Part shown: positions 55,673 to 64,000 of the stretch, piece after piece
Layout of the letters: each line of letters opens with the position of its first letter
How positions within the stretch are numbered: position 1 is the first letter of the stretch
NCBI GenBank assembly: GCA_016292095.1
Contig: JAEFAB010000015.1
Coordinates: 1-64,000 of the forward strand
Source: Eubacterium sp.
Lineage (GTDB): Bacteria > Bacillota > Clostridia > Lachnospirales > Lachnospiraceae
Length of the DNA stretch: 64,000 nucleotides
Direction: 5' to 3'
The notes under the pieces: model-generated
What the model saw: only the letters and a program-made list of their open reading frames with translations
What the model was told of the DNA's origin: nothing
The model's database searches: none
Translations under genes and position numbers: made by a program

Positions 55673-55750
55673 AAGAGGAGTTTTTTCATTGGTATAGCGA
55701 TCGCAAATCTCCTCAATTTTTGCTACAGCGGTAGCGTTTATCTTTCCCAT
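55589..55750 (-). CDS. Possible short ORF or gene remnant
   Basis: On the minus strand an AGGAGG site followed at proper distance by ATG opens a 53-residue frame (MGKINATAVAKIEEICDRYT). Its 3' end overlaps the end of the hydrolase gene. The N-terminus looks protein-like, but the remainder does not, suggesting a remnant of a longer gene or chance. The rest of the 415-base gap up to 56087 holds only AT-rich sequence and presumably the promoter of the peptide gene. Confidence 0.3.
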   Translation of the reverse strand: MGKINATAVAKIEEICDRYTNEKTPLLFISNKSLGYFHSLFNYFNILQSIIHF

Positions 55751-56087
55751 AAGGAAACCTCCTGTGAATAATATCTGAAAATGCAGGTTCTGTGCTTCAA
55801 AATATATTTCTGCGCACAAACCCACCAATACTATAATAGAAAAAATCCTTTCATCACTCAATGTATAGAATTTATATAAAGTGGAATTTATTGCTAAAAT
55901 ATTTCACATTTACATAGAATTGTATGAAAGGCTATTTCTGAACCCCTTTTTCTATCACATTTTACTCTTATTTTTCTGCTAGTATGTTTTTGAAATACCA
56001 TAGGTAAAAAAGTGAATAGGAAAGAAAAACTTCTCATATAAAATACACAGTAACAAGAAAATGAAAGGAATCAGGGAGGAGGTTGTT

Positions 56088-56228
56088 ATGAAAGAATATA
56101 AGAAACCTGAAATGGAAATCATTGAAGTTGATTTTAAGGATATTATTACTACAAGTAATGAAGAACAAATTGATACATATCATGGTGGGGTTCATGAATA
56201 TGTAGATACAGAGATTGATTGGTTTTAA
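56088..56228 (+). CDS. 46-residue peptide with acidic C-terminus ending EIDWF
   Basis: Not in the ORF track because of its size. Strong GGGAGGAGG start. The peptide reads MKEYKKPEMEIIEVDFKDII, then TTSNEEQIDTYHGG and ends EIDWF. It has no signal peptide. Peptides with a KKPEMEIIE..DIITTS layout occur as small genes in Clostridia, some near export or peptide-modification genes, but no modifying enzyme is present here. The last five residues recur at the C-terminus of the next protein. Function unknown. Confidence 0.6.
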   Translation: MKEYKKPEMEIIEVDFKDIITTSNEEQIDTYHGGVHEYVDTEIDWF

Positions 56229-56230
56229 AA

Positions 56231-56575
56231 ATGAAAAGAAAGAGGAATGGAATTGGCTTCGTTTTGGTGCTTTTTTTTATTTGTGCCATCGTTGGATTTT
56301 TTGCGATTCATAATGAAAATACCCCGGAGAATAAGGAGTCTGTTACAGGAACAGAAATGATTGAAAAGACTTCAGAGGAACGAGACGTGTACAGATTTGT
56401 AACAGGAGCCGAGAAAGAAAAAAAAGACGTTCAGGAAGAGTCAGAGAAGAAGGAAAAGATTCATAGTACGAAAGAAAAGGAAGTAGAGACCATGGGTTCT
56501 TCGGAGAAAAAAGAAAAAAAGAGGAAAGAAAATCAAGGAGAAGAAACACTCCCTATTGATTGGTTTGAAGAATAA
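56231..56575 (+). CDS. Membrane-anchored Lys/Glu-rich protein ending in IDWFEE
   Basis: 114 residues from the ATG at 56231, two bases after the peptide stop. One N-terminal helix (IGFVLVLFFICAIVGFFAI) anchors a highly charged, probably disordered Lys/Glu stretch ending LPIDWFEE. The IDWF near the end matches the end of the preceding peptide. No domain is recognised. It overlaps the region before the beta-helix gene and is likely cotranscribed. Confidence 0.6.
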   Translation: MKRKRNGIGFVLVLFFICAIVGFFAIHNENTPENKESVTGTEMIEKTSEERDVYRFVTGAEKEKKDVQEESEKKEKIHSTKEKEVETMGSSEKKEKKRKENQGEETLPIDWFEE

Positions 56576-56609
56576 GACAAAACGGAAAGAAGCAGGAAAG
56601 GAGTTTGAG

Positions 56610-59297
56610 ATGCAAAGAAAAATAAAACAGGTGTTCAGTATTTTGCTTGCAATACTTCTGGTATTGCCAACAGGGCTTTATAAAAAAACGGTAAAAGCGG
56701 AAGAAAGCTATACGCAAATTTTTGAAGTGGCTTCTGTTGAGGAATTAAACGCTGCAGTGTCTTCGATTAACAGTGCAGAGAATGGATCTTATTTAATTGA
56801 TTTAAAGGCAGACTTAACCACAAATAATGTTAGTATGAGTTTTTCAAGAAACACGACGACCATTAAGGGAAATGGACATTATATCCAGGTGTCAGTAGGT
56901 GGCGGAGCTGTTGTTGCGTCAGAGAATGCAACAGTACATATTGGTCTGGAGGATGGAAGTGATCATCTTGTTTTCAGAGGAACTGAAACGGGGGATGCGC
57001 CAGGTGTCTTTTATGTCCTAGAAGGTGGAACCGTCGTAATGAACCCAGGGGTAACCATTCAGAACCATAAGAGTAATAACTATTATGGAGGTGCTGTTAC
57101 TGTTGAAGGTGGACAGTTTACTATGAATGGTGGAACCATTACGAACTGTGGAATCGAAGGTGGTTCTGTTTGTTATGGTGGAGGCGTTGCTGTTTATGCA
57201 GGTGGCATTTTTAGAATGAATGGTGGAACTATTGACCATTGTTATGCAAAGACTGATTATATTGATGAGTATGATCCAAATCGTTGCTTTACAGGACAGG
57301 GAGGCGGTGTATTTATAACCGGTGGCTCTGAATTTATTATGAATGACGGAATCATTGATAATAATGAAGCAACAAATTTTGGCGGGGGAATTGCTTTAGA
57401 CATTTCCTATGGAGAAATGAATAACTCAGGGATGGGGAAGGTTAAAAGTACTGTGATTATGAATGGTGGAACTATTAGCAATAACAAAGCTGCAAATGGA
57501 GCCGGTATTTTCGCATCCGGTTATTTTTACAGTTATGCAGCACCTTTTTTGGGCTATAATCCTGGAATTGGAACAACATCAAATCCGGGGCTTTATATGA
57601 ACGGTGGAACAATTGACGGAAATATTGCCGAGGAAGGTGGAGGACTATTTATTGCAATGTTGCGTCCGAATCCGGTTCAATTGAGTGATGTTACAATTTG
57701 CAATAATGAAGCAGATGGTGGTGCAGGTCTTGAAGTATATGGATATTGGACAAAAACACAAATTGATCATTGTAGTGTGTTAAATAATGTTGCAACCGGA
57801 AGAGGTGGAGGCGTATGCTTGTTGACCAACAGTTCCGGAGGTGAAACTACCATTTCAGATACGGAAATAAAAGGAAATACGTCGGGTGCCCTTGGTGCAG
57901 GGGTATACTACGATGCAAATTCTGCATTGAAAATCAGTGGAGCGAATGAAATACAGAATAATACATATAACGGAAAACAAAACAATCTTAATATCTTAAA
58001 CAGTTCAAAGCTAGTAACAGTCACGGGCTCCTTGGAAGGATCCAAAATTGGAATTTCCGATCCTACACTTTGGACTGATAATTTAGATGATACTGATTTT
58101 TCTGCAGTTTCCACTGCTAAGCTTACTTCAGGATTTGAAACAAATAATACAATCATTCCAAAAGAGGCATTTACCAGTGATCATACCACTTGGAGACCGG
58201 ATTATAGTGAAGACGGGAAAGAAGTACGTCTGGTTCGTAAGGAGTATCATTGTAAGATTATGGGTGGAAGCCTGACATTAGATGGACTGATTGGGGTGAA
58301 TCTTTGGGCATATTTAGATGATCCGAATGTATTGACGGAGGAAGAAATTTCGAAATATTCCATTCGTTTTACTTTAAGAGATGATACAGCAGAAGGAACA
58401 CAGACAGAAGTTTTTGGCAATCCTACAAAATATGTTGAGAAAGAAGAAAATAATGAAACGGTAATCTGTTATGGTTTTACCTGTGATGTAGCTGCTACGC
58501 AGATGGCAGATATAGTACATGCAGAAATTTATTACGAGGGAGAACCAACAGGTGTTACAAAAGATTATACAGTAAAACAATATACAGACAATATGTTGGA
58601 AAAATATGAGGGAAGAAGTGATAAGGAACAGCTAGAAAACTTATTAATTTCATTACTAAATTATGGAGCATATTCTCAGAAATATTTTGATTATAAAACA
58701 AATAATCTTGCAAATGTAGGACATGAAAAAACAGATTTAATAGAAAACTGGGAAATTCCAGAAAAGTATCAATGTAATATTCAATACAACGGCATTTCCG
58801 GAATTAATATTTCGGGACTTCAGTTGGAGGTAGATGAAGGAATCAATATTTATATGAAGGTTACTCTGGATGGAACAAAGAAAATTACAGATTACATTCC
58901 GACCTTGCAGGGGGACCCAAATCAGGATAATTTATTTATTAATGATGAAAAGGAAACCTATAATGTTGAACGGTTGCCATTTACAGATTTAGATGTTCAA
59001 AATAATAAGGTTTATCATATTATTTTAAATAATATGCCGGCAAATCGATTTGATGACCAGTTAACTTTAAGTATTGAGGAACGGAATCATACAGAAAACA
59101 ATTGTGAAATGAAATTCAGTGTTATGAGTTATTGTTATGAAATGATTAATAATGGAAAAATTGATGAATTGGATTTAACTCCGCAAAAGAAAATCGACTT
59201 AAAGAATTTCTTAAATTCGTTGTGTTATTACAATCAGTTTGCAGAGATTTATTATGCAAACAATCAATACATTAAGGATAACAACATTAAAAAGTAG
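56610..59297 (+). CDS. Secreted beta-helix surface protein
   Basis: 895 residues from the ATG at 56610 (AAAGGAG upstream) with a signal peptide (ILLAILLVLPTG). Residues about 55-460 form a right-handed beta-helix of repeats such as FTMNGGTITNCG and FRMNGGTIDHCY separated by GGGV-type turns. The C-terminal 300 residues start with GGSLTLDGLIGVNLWAYLDD and form a domain seen in Lachnospiraceae surface proteins, without known role. No sortase or TM anchor. The repeat type is like that of the pilus-linked adhesin at 36234. A surface adhesin or glycan-binding protein is inferred. Confidence 0.78.
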   Translation: MQRKIKQVFSILLAILLVLPTGLYKKTVKAEESYTQIFEVASVEELNAAVSSINSAENGSYLIDLKADLTTNNVSMSFSRNTTTIKGNGHYIQVSVGGGAVVASENATVHIGLEDGSDHLVFRGTETGDAPGVFYVLEGGTVVMNPGVTIQNHKSNNYYGGAVTVEGGQFTMNGGTITNCGIEGGSVCYGGGVAVYAGGIFRMNGGTIDHCYAKTDYIDEYDPNRCFTGQGGGVFITGGSEFIMNDGIIDNNEATNFGGGIALDISYGEMNNSGMGKVKSTVIMNGGTISNNKAANGAGIFASGYFYSYAAPFLGYNPGIGTTSNPGLYMNGGTIDGNIAEEGGGLFIAMLRPNPVQLSDVTICNNEADGGAGLEVYGYWTKTQIDHCSVLNNVATGRGGGVCLLTNSSGGETTISDTEIKGNTSGALGAGVYYDANSALKISGANEIQNNTYNGKQNNLNILNSSKLVTVTGSLEGSKIGISDPTLWTDNLDDTDFSAVSTAKLTSGFETNNTIIPKEAFTSDHTTWRPDYSEDGKEVRLVRKEYHCKIMGGSLTLDGLIGVNLWAYLDDPNVLTEEEISKYSIRFTLRDDTAEGTQTEVFGNPTKYVEKEENNETVICYGFTCDVAATQMADIVHAEIYYEGEPTGVTKDYTVKQYTDNMLEKYEGRSDKEQLENLLISLLNYGAYSQKYFDYKTNNLANVGHEKTDLIENWEIPEKYQCNIQYNGISGINISGLQLEVDEGINIYMKVTLDGTKKITDYIPTLQGDPNQDNLFINDEKETYNVERLPFTDLDVQNNKVYHIILNNMPANRFDDQLTLSIEERNHTENNCEMKFSVMSYCYEMINNGKIDELDLTPQKKIDLKNFLNSLCYYNQFAEIYYANNQYIKDNNIKK

Positions 59298-59324
59298 TGT
59301 GTTATTACGAGAAGAGGAGTAAAC

Positions 59325-59819
59325 ATGAAAAAGAAAATCATAATAATGCTGCTCGTTTTTGCGTTAGTTATCGGAAATGCCCTCAATGTAGGGGCAACTT
59401 GCGTAAAAATCAAGCCGAAAAGTATTCGGTTGGAGGTTCGAAAAACTTGTAAATTAAAGGTGATTGGAAAGAATGTTAAAAAAGTTAAATTCCATTCGGG
59501 AAATAAAAAGATTGCCAGTGTTTCAAAAAAGGGGATTGTACGGGGAAAGGCTGTCGGAAAATGTAAAATCTATGCGACGGTTTATTTGAAAAAAGGGAAA
59601 AAGAAAAAATTAGTGTGCAAAATCACGGTGTCAAAAAAGAAAAAACAAAAAATGACAAAAAAAGAAGGAAAGAAGGAAACTTCTACGGAGAAACAACTAC
59701 CAAAGGAGTCTGTTTCTGAAAAGGTAGAGAAAGAATCTCCGGGAATGCAGTTGGAAAAGGAAACGACTACTGCAAAAAAAGAACAGGCATCCCTAATGCT
59801 TCCGGAATTACAATTCTAA
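59325..59819 (+). CDS. Small secreted Big2-domain protein with charged tail
   Basis: 164 residues with a signal peptide (ending VGATC). Residues about 25-105 form a Big2-like domain (VKFHSGNKKIASVSKKGIVRGKAVGKCKIYATV). The tail is Lys/Glu-rich and disordered. It follows the beta-helix gene by 27 bases with AGAGGAG upstream, so they form one unit. Likely an envelope-associated partner of the larger protein. Confidence 0.72.
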   Translation: MKKKIIIMLLVFALVIGNALNVGATCVKIKPKSIRLEVRKTCKLKVIGKNVKKVKFHSGNKKIASVSKKGIVRGKAVGKCKIYATVYLKKGKKKKLVCKITVSKKKKQKMTKKEGKKETSTEKQLPKESVSEKVEKESPGMQLEKETTTAKKEQASLMLPELQF

Positions 59820-59886
59820 AGAGGAGTGTTGCGTATGTAACACGCGTCAGTAAAAAATGTTCTCTGTGACATCTTGCTCTTTCATA

Positions 59887-59931
59887 TTAATAAACTCCTG
59901 TATATCAGAAATGGTATACAGGAGTTTTTTG
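59887..59931 (+). terminator. Terminator, copy 2 of the exact 45-nt repeat
   Basis: Identical over 45 bases to the ppdK terminator at 54974-55018, with the same stem and T run. It lies in the 323-base gap 59820-60142, which otherwise holds the terminator at 60025. Confidence 0.9.
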
Positions 59932-60024
59932 TTTCTCTCGAGGCTACTGTTATATGTGGAGTGTTAGTTGAGAAAATAGAGATAGAGGAGATGAAGTTTA
60001 ATGAAAATAGGAGCAGTTGTACCC

Positions 60025-60061
60025 CAAAAAAAGGATGAGCGAAAAATCACCCATCCTTTTT
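60025..60061. terminator. Terminator upstream of 60143 gene
   Basis: AAAAGGATG pairs with CATCCTTTT, with A and T runs on both sides. Confidence 0.65.
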
Positions 60062-60142
60062 AGTATGCTATATTTGAGTGAATTTATCATATCAACTTAT
60101 GGCATATGAAGAAGCCGCGATTAGGACGAAAGGAGACGACTT

Positions 60143-61273
60143 ATGAAAAAAGCTATTATTTTGAACAAGATGTTCGAAGGATCATGGAATGATAAAGAAG
60201 GAAATATATCTCATGAGATTATTGACTTTGCGTTAACAGATAATGGAGATTACTATGTGTATAATGTTCCTTATGGATGCTGTCCTAAATGGGTTCACAT
60301 TAAGGGTGATACTTTGAAGGACTGTGAAACTCATGAGGTTGAATATCTATATCTTACAAGTGAAAGCAGAAGGGGAATATTTGACTTAAAATATAGAATT
60401 AAACTTAAACATAAATTACATAGTTTTTCGTATCATAAAACCGGTAAGCAAAAAGATATTGTTTCCGGTGAAATGGAACAGCTCTATGAAAAACTAAGTA
60501 TCACATATGGTGGTAAAAAGATATCAGAAATACTTGATACGGATACGCCATTAATTACTTTTGAAGCAGATTATATGGAAACTGCAGTGGAACCTATATC
60601 AATAAATTTTTCCGAATATAATTATCAGCGTAATAAAGGATATTTAAAAGAAGATGAATATAGAAATGATTATGTTTATTTTAAAGAGACTGTCGAGAAA
60701 GCTAAATGGATTCGAACAGGGCTTAATCCAATTGTAGTAAATGTCGAAAATACAAATCAGTATAACAAAAAAACATTCCTTGATTTGATTATTAAGGCAG
60801 AAAGTGAAGAGTGTTATACAAATATGCTTTTTTCAGTTTTAAATCAGCCGGGCATATTTGAAGCTTTTTGCAAAACTTTTGCTTCTGATAGAAATATTGA
60901 TTATAGTCATCATTTTCATGTTGCTACCACACAGTTAAGCAGGTATTATGAGTGGGGATTAAAGGCGGATATAGAACCTGTATGTTTCCTGTTGGTTCCT
61001 GATTTTCGAGCTTTTTTATCTCATTCAAATAGAAAAAGTGAAATTGAATTTGAAATAGAAAAAAATGATCCCGAAATGTCTGGAAAGTATATTGTCGTCT
61101 CGTATGGTAATGTGGGAGATTTTATTGATAAACATAAGCATTTATTTAATGAAAACTATGAGTACTTCCGATATTTAGATGATATAATTGCAGCTTTTAG
61201 AAATTATGCGTATCCTTCGAAAAGCGAATATGTACAAGCACTCTTTAGGCAGAGGATAGAAGAATTGGATTGA
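60143..61273 (+). CDS. Protein of unknown function
   Basis: 376 residues with no signal peptide or membrane helix. I do not recognise a family. Visible features are an Asp/Glu- and aromatic-rich sequence, a segment FLDLIIKAESEECYTNMLFSVLNQPG near 218 followed by a conserved-looking helical region, and DFRAFL with EIEFEIEK, which might be a distant nuclease-like core but this is a guess. AAAGGAG precedes the ATG. It is more AT-rich than the neighbours, flanked by terminators, and adjacent to a possible insertion block, so it may be an accessory gene. Confidence 0.6.
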   Translation: MKKAIILNKMFEGSWNDKEGNISHEIIDFALTDNGDYYVYNVPYGCCPKWVHIKGDTLKDCETHEVEYLYLTSESRRGIFDLKYRIKLKHKLHSFSYHKTGKQKDIVSGEMEQLYEKLSITYGGKKISEILDTDTPLITFEADYMETAVEPISINFSEYNYQRNKGYLKEDEYRNDYVYFKETVEKAKWIRTGLNPIVVNVENTNQYNKKTFLDLIIKAESEECYTNMLFSVLNQPGIFEAFCKTFASDRNIDYSHHFHVATTQLSRYYEWGLKADIEPVCFLLVPDFRAFLSHSNRKSEIEFEIEKNDPEMSGKYIVVSYGNVGDFIDKHKHLFNENYEYFRYLDDIIAAFRNYAYPSKSEYVQALFRQRIEELD

Positions 61274-61452
61274 ACAATTTGGAGCGCAGCGAAAAAAGGT
61301 AGGTTCTCTTTTTGTTGTTTTCTTTTGAAAGTTTTTCCTGAAAGCAGTTGACTATCTTTGCCCATATGGTACGATTAAGTTAATATTTTTACAATAATGT
61401 AAGGATGTTTAAAAAAAACACGACAAAAGTCTAAAAATGAGGAGGAAGTAGT

Positions 61453-64000
61453 ATGGCAAAAAAGAACAGAGCTTTTCAGAAGGGCGTATCATTGGTCTTA
61501 ACAGCTGCGCTTGTAATCACCGGCGTTACGTTCCCGACATTCAGCACCAACGCGGATGAAAAGGAAGCAGAAATAAGAGTTCAGACAGATGAATTTACCG
61601 TTGAAAAAATCTCTAACAAGGACAAGGGACAGGGAGAGATTGACGGATTGATCGAAGGTGGAGACCGTTATAACAGTTATGCATGGTGTATGGCTGCTAG
61701 AGGAGACAAACTCTACATTGGAACAATCAGAGGTCTTAGCGAAACTGTTATTGGAACGATGGTAATGGGCTTACAGGCAAAGGGAATGTCAAAAGATCAG
61801 GCATATGCTTTGATTGATACAATTACAAATAATAATTTCGGTCACGACCCTATCGATAAAGGTGGGGATATCATTTCTTATGATACAAAGACCGGAGAAA
61901 TGAAAGTATTGAAGACAGGAGTGCCTGGAACATCTTATCGTATGGCAATCAATTATAACGGAGATATTTATATTGGTTCTTATGCAGGAACAAAGAATAA
62001 TATTTACCGAATTGATGAAAACGATAACATTGAAGAAGTATATGAAACTGTATCCGGAACAAGTATGAGAGCTGCCTGCGAATTTGAAGGAGACTTATAT
62101 TTCGGTGGTGTGGATTCTTCGGAAGTATTAACAGAAGAATACGCAGGTGCAACAAAGTTAGCAATCTTAAAGATGGACAAAGAGAATCCTTCAAAATGGG
62201 ATAGAGTTGCAGATTACAGTGACTTTGAAGTTGTTTATGCAAAAGATCCTGCAGTAAAAAGTCAGATTACCAGCCCAATTTGGGATATTGTTTCTTACGG
62301 TGGATATATTTACGCAACACTTCCATACAGCCACGGATTTATTGCATATAAAGGACGTCCGGCTGTTGGTGACGAAACAAAAAATGAATACGGATGGCAT
62401 TGGGAAGAAGTTATCGGATTAACAAACGGAATCAACAATGTTGCTCTTGCTGACCAGTTGGAAGGTTATACCGGAGAAGAAGCAGGAAACTTATCAATGA
62501 CAGCAACACCGTTTGTATTTAAGGATAAGTTATACATCATGGATTTCGATAATACATTGGGAAGTATGACAACAACACTGATGAATATCTTAAATCCTAC
62601 CTCAGTGGAAAAAGGAAAGTTACTGAGCAAAATGTATACGACTTTAAATCATCCACAGAGCCTTTGGGTATTGGATGATGCAACAGGAAAATTTGAGAAG
62701 GTAGAAAACTTCACAAAGTTAATGGAAGGAACCTGTAACGAATATCTGTGGCGTACAGCGGAATATGATGGAGAACTTTACATTACAACAATGGATTCTT
62801 CCGTTATTTACAGATATTTAACACAGTATACAGATTTAGGAATGGACCTTGAAAATCTGGAAGATAAAGCCACAAGCATTATCAATATCGGAAAGGTTAT
62901 GGAAGCGTTCAATCTTGATGAAAGTGAAGATGAGAGCGTTCAGAGAATTGCAAAAATCGTAATTGCTTTGGGACATATTGTTGAAAAGGTTTCAGAAAAT
63001 CTCACACCGGAAGAAGTAGAAGAACTGGAAGCAAAATATCAGCAGCTTACAACTCAGTTAAAAGCGTACGCAAAAGAATTCTTAAACAAGCTTCCTAAGA
63101 ATGAACCTGAAGAAGAAACAACAGAGGAAGTAACAACAGAAGAAACAACAGCAGAAGAAACAACAGCAGAAGAAACTACCGAAGAAGAGCCGGAAGCACC
63201 TAATTTATTAGATAATCTTGCAAAGATGATTATCATTAGTATTTCACAGAAGGCAATGGAAAATGAAAACATAGCAGAACTTATCATAAAAGTGAGCAAG
63301 GCAGTCAGCGAAGTTGACTGGGAAACACTTTATATGTATGATTTCATTGCTGATCGTGTAAACAATGAAGTACAGGGATTTGATATGTTCAAGACTGCTG
63401 ATGGTGTAAACTTCTCAGTAGTAACAAACAATGGATTCGGCGACAGATACAATTACGGCGGACGTACATTACAGCCAACAGAAGACGGACTTTATATTGG
63501 TACTTCTAATCCGTTCTATGGAGCACAGCTCTTTAAGTTAACAAATATTAAGACAGAACCGGAAACTGAGACAACAACAGAAGAAACAACAGCAGAAGAA
63601 ACAACTCAGCCGGAACAGGAAACAACACAGAAAAAGCAACTTGAAGTGAAGAGAACAAAAGTGGTAGTAAAACCACAGAAAACAATTCACATTGCATATG
63701 CAGCAGACGAAAAGGTTCAGGTAACATCTTCAAACAAAAAACTTGTAAAAGCTGCAGTGAAAAACGGAACAATTGAAATTAAGACAACAAAGGCAGCGAA
63801 GAAGAAACGTGGAACAATTGTCAAAGTAACTGTTCAGTCAGGAAATGAAAAGAAAGTAATCAAGGTTGCAATCAGAAACTCAGCCAAGAAAATTTCTGCA
63901 AAGAAAAAGAAATATTCTGTAAAGAACGGTAAGACACTTAAGGTAACATTCAAAGTCGTTAAGGCTCAGAATAAGAAGAAGGCAGTAACAAATCTGTTTA
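61453..64000 (+). CDS. Very large secreted surface protein with propeller-like repeats, partial at the window end
   Basis: Missing from the ORF track because no stop occurs before the window end; at least 849 residues. GGAGGA precedes the ATG; a signal peptide ends near NADEK. Residues about 70-490 contain repeated units such as WCMAARGDKLYIGT, RMAINYNGDIYIGS, RAACEFEGDLYFGG and RTAEYDGELYITT, typical of beta-propeller blades; another blade follows after the insertion (TEDGLYIGTS near 675). Two Thr/Glu linkers (EETTAEETTAEETT) and a C-terminal Lys-rich Ig-like part follow. An envelope protein of unknown ligand. Confidence 0.75.
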   Translation, partial: MAKKNRAFQKGVSLVLTAALVITGVTFPTFSTNADEKEAEIRVQTDEFTVEKISNKDKGQGEIDGLIEGGDRYNSYAWCMAARGDKLYIGTIRGLSETVIGTMVMGLQAKGMSKDQAYALIDTITNNNFGHDPIDKGGDIISYDTKTGEMKVLKTGVPGTSYRMAINYNGDIYIGSYAGTKNNIYRIDENDNIEEVYETVSGTSMRAACEFEGDLYFGGVDSSEVLTEEYAGATKLAILKMDKENPSKWDRVADYSDFEVVYAKDPAVKSQITSPIWDIVSYGGYIYATLPYSHGFIAYKGRPAVGDETKNEYGWHWEEVIGLTNGINNVALADQLEGYTGEEAGNLSMTATPFVFKDKLYIMDFDNTLGSMTTTLMNILNPTSVEKGKLLSKMYTTLNHPQSLWVLDDATGKFEKVENFTKLMEGTCNEYLWRTAEYDGELYITTMDSSVIYRYLTQYTDLGMDLENLEDKATSIINIGKVMEAFNLDESEDESVQRIAKIVIALGHIVEKVSENLTPEEVEELEAKYQQLTTQLKAYAKEFLNKLPKNEPEEETTEEVTTEETTAEETTAEETTEEEPEAPNLLDNLAKMIIISISQKAMENENIAELIIKVSKAVSEVDWETLYMYDFIADRVNNEVQGFDMFKTADGVNFSVVTNNGFGDRYNYGGRTLQPTEDGLYIGTSNPFYGAQLFKLTNIKTEPETETTTEETTAEETTQPEQETTQKKQLEVKRTKVVVKPQKTIHIAYAADEKVQVTSSNKKLVKAAVKNGTIEIKTTKAAKKKRGTIVKVTVQSGNEKKVIKVAIRNSAKKISAKKKKYSVKNGKTLKVTFKVVKAQNKKKAVTNLF

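Noticed and set aside
60001-60063. 20-codon ORF with an upstream GAGGAG
   Set aside because: It lies inside the terminator hairpin and its sequence is explained by that structure.
63120-63180. Tandem ACAGCAGAAGAAACA units as a CRISPR or DNA repeat
   Set aside because: They encode a Thr/Glu linker within the open frame of the 61453 protein, with no spacers.

Overview
The window looks like a chromosomal segment of an anaerobic, low-GC Gram-positive bacterium of the class Clostridia, most likely a Lachnospiraceae-type gut or rumen species. The evidence is AT-rich DNA with AGGAGG-type ribosome binding sites, pyruvate phosphate dikinase, rubrerythrin, many secreted proteins with bacterial Ig-like (Big2), fibronectin-like and beta-helix domains, three plant-type glycoside hydrolases, and an XrtG (Gram-positive exosortase) locus. 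No phage, CRISPR array, insertion sequence, rRNA or tRNA gene was recognised.

Layout. 1-1.75 kb: a Nudix hydrolase and an AraC-type regulator fused to a degenerate RelA/SpoT-like HD domain. 1.8-13.4 kb: an XrtG exosortase locus with a membrane protein carrying an N-terminal pterin-synthase-like domain, a secreted CBM9-like protein with a C-terminal sorting-type tail, XrtG, a processive-type GT2 glycosyltransferase, a YfhO-like membrane protein, a free-standing pterin-synthase-like protein, a c-di-GMP phosphodiesterase (EAL) and, after a terminator, a secreted GH5 endoglucanase. Together they suggest a c-di-GMP-linked exopolysaccharide or glycoconjugate system. 13.4-20.7 kb: ABC-2 transporter, tocopherol-cyclase-like protein, anion transporter, GNAT, MATE pump, lipoprotein metalloprotease. 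20.7-32.5 kb: carB (no carA here), a membrane-anchored GH5, HAD phosphatase, HerA-like ATPase, secreted Big2 and CAP proteins, rubrerythrin, aquaporin, an orphan CobL-like protein. The CAP gene is preceded by a 135-nt structured leader that can hide its ribosome binding site.

32.7-39.2 kb: a compact Tad/type-IV-pilus-like operon with one CpaF/TadA-type ATPase, one membrane platform protein that looks like TadB and TadC joined, at least six small pilin-like proteins (several too short for the ORF track, three sharing an EHG-containing N-terminus), and an 851-residue beta-helix adhesin embedded in the operon. 39.2-47.8 kb: housekeeping genes: birA and bioY (divergent, with a candidate BirA operator on a consensus promoter), an M16C protease, era, recO, a small membrane protein, glyS. 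48-54.9 kb: GH30 glycosidase with a LacI-type regulator, a leucine-rich-repeat surface protein, and ppdK behind a structured 5' leader. 55-60 kb: a block of surface and unknown genes bounded on both sides by exact 45-nt copies of the same terminator, suggesting a modular insertion. It includes a 46-residue peptide and a membrane-anchored charged protein that both end in an IDWF motif. 60-64 kb: an unrecognised 376-residue protein and the start of a very large secreted protein with propeller-like repeats that runs off the window.

The most promising leads for undescribed biology are the minimal pilus/adhesin operon, the exosortase G exopolysaccharide locus with its c-di-GMP and endoglucanase neighbours, the RBS-sequestering leader RNA of the CAP gene, and the terminator-bounded surface-gene block.
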